This document shows, in pieces, positions 12,857-13,860 of a stretch of DNA of 13,860 nt. The translations under genes and the position numbers were made by a program. The notes under the pieces were generated by a model. That model was not told the DNA's origin, did not search any database, and saw only the letters and a program-made list of their open reading frames with translations. The first letter of the stretch is position 1. The number at the start of each line of letters is the position of its first letter. Origin of the DNA: Planctomycetota bacterium (GTDB lineage: Bacteria > Planctomycetota > Phycisphaerae > Phycisphaerales > UBA1924); the NCBI GenBank assembly GCA_023434205.1, contig JAEYTB010000299.1, positions 1-13,860 of the forward strand. Direction: 5' to 3'.

Positions 12857-13303
12857 TCAGTTGGGCCTGCGACGGGTGGCGGGGAGGCCGGCGCAGAGGA
12901 CGCCGATGGCGCCGATGATGGGGTTGGAGATGGCGACCCAGGCTGGTTCGCGGCCTTTTTCCATGATTTGTTCCATGGTCAGGCCGGGGTCGCGCGGCCC
13001 GGTGGGTTCGGGCTTCTGGAGCGTGAAGTAGGCCATCGTCATGCCGAGGACGAAGACCAGCGCGGCGAGGGCGAGGACAGGGCCCTTGGCGCGGCCGATT
13101 GTGGCGCACATCCAGCCGCCGAAGAGGGCGGCGGTCGCGGTGATGGCGGGGGCGCCGATGCTGAGGATCATGTTGCCCTTCCACGTGCCTGGTTCGAGCA
13201 GGCGGTCGGGGCCAAGGCCCAGCCACAGGCCCGCGAACGCGACCATGATGATGACGGCCATGGCGATATAGCTGGCGACGACGGCGGCGGTTGATCTGAG
13301 CAT
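12857..13303 (-). CDS. Small four-helix membrane protein of unknown function
   Basis: I do not recognise this 148-residue protein. It has four hydrophobic segments at about 7-29, 45-68, 74-94 and 122-140. Between the third and fourth is a polar loop (QKPEPTGPRDPGLTMEQIMEKGRE), and the basic tail TRRRPN ends the protein. No signal peptide cleavage site or catalytic motif is evident; the first helix is probably a membrane anchor. The start ATG at 13303 is well supported by AAGGGAGGC about 4 bases upstream. It is convergent with the receiver gene (4-base gap) and divergent from the HTH-repeat gene, so it has its own promoter in the 122-base region 13304-13425. The hydrophobic pattern and good ribosome site support a real gene. 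Confidence 0.78.
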   Translation of the reverse strand: MLRSTAAVVASYIAMAVIIMVAFAGLWLGLGPDRLLEPGTWKGNMILSIGAPAITATAALFGGWMCATIGRAKGPVLALAALVFVLGMTMAYFTLQKPEPTGPRDPGLTMEQIMEKGREPAWVAISNPIIGAIGVLCAGLPATRRRPN

Positions 13304-13336
13304 GCGTGCCTCCCTTGTGCCCCGCTGGCGGCCGCG

Positions 13337-13342
13337 AGTCTA
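13337..13342 (-). promoter_or_regulatory. Candidate -10 box for the small membrane protein gene
   Basis: The minus strand reads TAGACT, ending 33 bases before the ATG at 13303, the same hexamer as before the kinase gene. No TTG-type -35 lies 16-18 bases upstream; that position is occupied by a GC-rich inverted repeat (13344-13360), so an activator or a false match are both possible. Confidence 0.3.
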
Positions 13343-13343
13343 C

Positions 13344-13360
13344 CGCCCCGCGGCGGGGCG
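13344..13360. repeat. GC-rich inverted repeat in the divergent promoter region
   Basis: CGCCCCG (13344-13350) and CGGGGCG (13354-13360) are perfect reverse complements with a 3-base spacer. The repeat lies directly upstream of the minus-strand TAGACT box, between two divergently read genes, one of which encodes an HTH protein. It could be an operator, but such G/C palindromes are common in DNA of this composition. Confidence 0.35.
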
Positions 13361-13410
13361 TGAGAGGGGACGGCGGCGGGCTCAACCGGGCACCCCCGGC
13401 CCCAGGGCTT

Positions 13411-13419
13411 TGATACGCT
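13411..13419 (+). promoter_or_regulatory. Candidate extended -10 promoter for a leaderless HTH-repeat mRNA
   Basis: TGA followed by TACGCT (13414-13419) matches the TGn extended -10 arrangement. Six bases then separate it from the ATG at 13426, and no Shine-Dalgarno is present. Transcription would begin at the start codon. No -35 box is needed for an extended -10, and none is visible. Confidence 0.4.
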
Positions 13420-13425
13420 CCGTCC

Positions 13426-13860
13426 ATGCGCACGAGATCGCATGCCCTCCGCAACAGGACCACCACGCGGGATGACCGCATCGTCGCGTTGTACGCCCAG
13501 GAGCTGACGCTGCCCGAGATCGCGCGGCGGCTGCGGAGCAGCATCGACACCGCGCGGATGGTGCTCAAGGAGCGCGGCGTGCGGCGGCGGCGGAAGACCG
13601 ATGCGTGGTCCGAGCTGCGGGCCCGCAACGACTACATCGTGGAGGCCTACAAGGGCGGCATCCCGCTGGCGGAGATCGCCCAGGAAGCAAGCCTCAGCAT
13701 CGACGGCGTGCTGTTCATCCTGAAAGTGCGCGGCGTGGCGCGGGACCGGACGCAGCGGCAGCAGCGGGAGAACCGGGCGCGGGACCTGAAGATCGCCGCG
13801 GCGTACCGCAAGGGCGCGACGATCAAGGAGGCGGGCGCGTTGGTGGGGCTGGGGTTCGGG
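13426..13860 (+). CDS. Tandem helix-turn-helix repeat protein (3' end outside the window)
   Basis: An open frame from the ATG at 13426 reaches the window edge without a stop: 145 codons, partial. It encodes a basic protein made of similar segments: RDDRIVALYAQELTLPEIAR (15-34) with LKERGVRRR, RNDYIVEAYKGGIPLAEIAQ (67-86) with LKVRGVAR, and RDLKIAAAYRKGATIKEAG (119-137). Ile19, Ile71 and Ile123, and likewise Tyr23, Tyr75 and Tyr127, are spaced exactly 52 residues apart. Each unit has the helix-turn-helix pattern of resolvase/Hin-type or sigma-factor region 4-like DNA-binding helices (I-x2-x-Y-x4-[TP]-x-x-E-[IA]). It probably binds DNA through several HTH units. No catalytic domain is visible in the part present. 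The start is the first ATG after an extended -10 candidate. The specific family is unknown to me. Confidence 0.75.
   Translation, partial: MRTRSHALRNRTTTRDDRIVALYAQELTLPEIARRLRSSIDTARMVLKERGVRRRRKTDAWSELRARNDYIVEAYKGGIPLAEIAQEASLSIDGVLFILKVRGVARDRTQRQQRENRARDLKIAAAYRKGATIKEAGALVGLGFG

Overview
The window is high-GC bacterial DNA that most likely comes from the Planctomycetota, class Phycisphaerae. Three things point there. Two exported proteins end in a VP-[SA]-P motif, a short hydrophobic helix and a terminal arginine cluster, which is the PEP-CTERM-like sorting tag common in that class. A third exported protein ends in the paired calcium-loop module known as a GC-type dockerin. Gene starts mix Shine-Dalgarno and apparently leaderless types. 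I see no rRNA, tRNA, CRISPR array, insertion sequence or phage gene. The taxon is an inference from protein style.

Layout, left to right. Positions 1-1346 hold the 3' end of NAD-dependent DNA ligase (ligA) and, 12 bases downstream, a CYTH-fold phosphohydrolase/cyclase-like gene, probably one transcript. Convergent to these is an exported protein with a PEP-CTERM-like tail (1369-2217, minus). Next is a class-III aminotransferase resembling alanine-glyoxylate aminotransferase 2 (2293-3690, minus). A divergent intergenic region leads to a second PEP-CTERM-like protein with a cohesin-like fold (3958-4593, plus). It is followed by a 915-residue secreted multidomain protein (4887-7634, plus) with a LamG-like domain, a cohesin-like domain, an HYR domain split by an insert, and several dockerin/EF-hand loops. 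A strong intrinsic terminator closes that gene. A GNAT acetyltransferase follows (7737-8252).

The right-hand part is signalling. A 1334-residue membrane histidine kinase (8 predicted membrane helices, four PAS domains, one GAF domain, HisKA and HATPase, and a degenerate receiver-like tail) overlaps by 4 bases a stand-alone receiver protein that looks like a NarL-type regulator without its DNA-binding domain. Convergent to these is a small four-helix membrane protein. Divergent from that and running off the right edge is a protein built from helix-turn-helix repeats with an exact 52-residue period.

Functional links are limited. ligA and the CYTH gene are co-oriented and tightly spaced. The two plus-strand exported proteins pair a cohesin-like module with dockerin modules and may act together on the cell surface. 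The kinase and receiver are clearly a two-component pair, with input and output unknown. The best candidates for something undescribed are the 52-residue HTH-repeat protein, the kinase/receiver pair that has one pseudo-receiver and no output domain, and the insert-split HYR domain.
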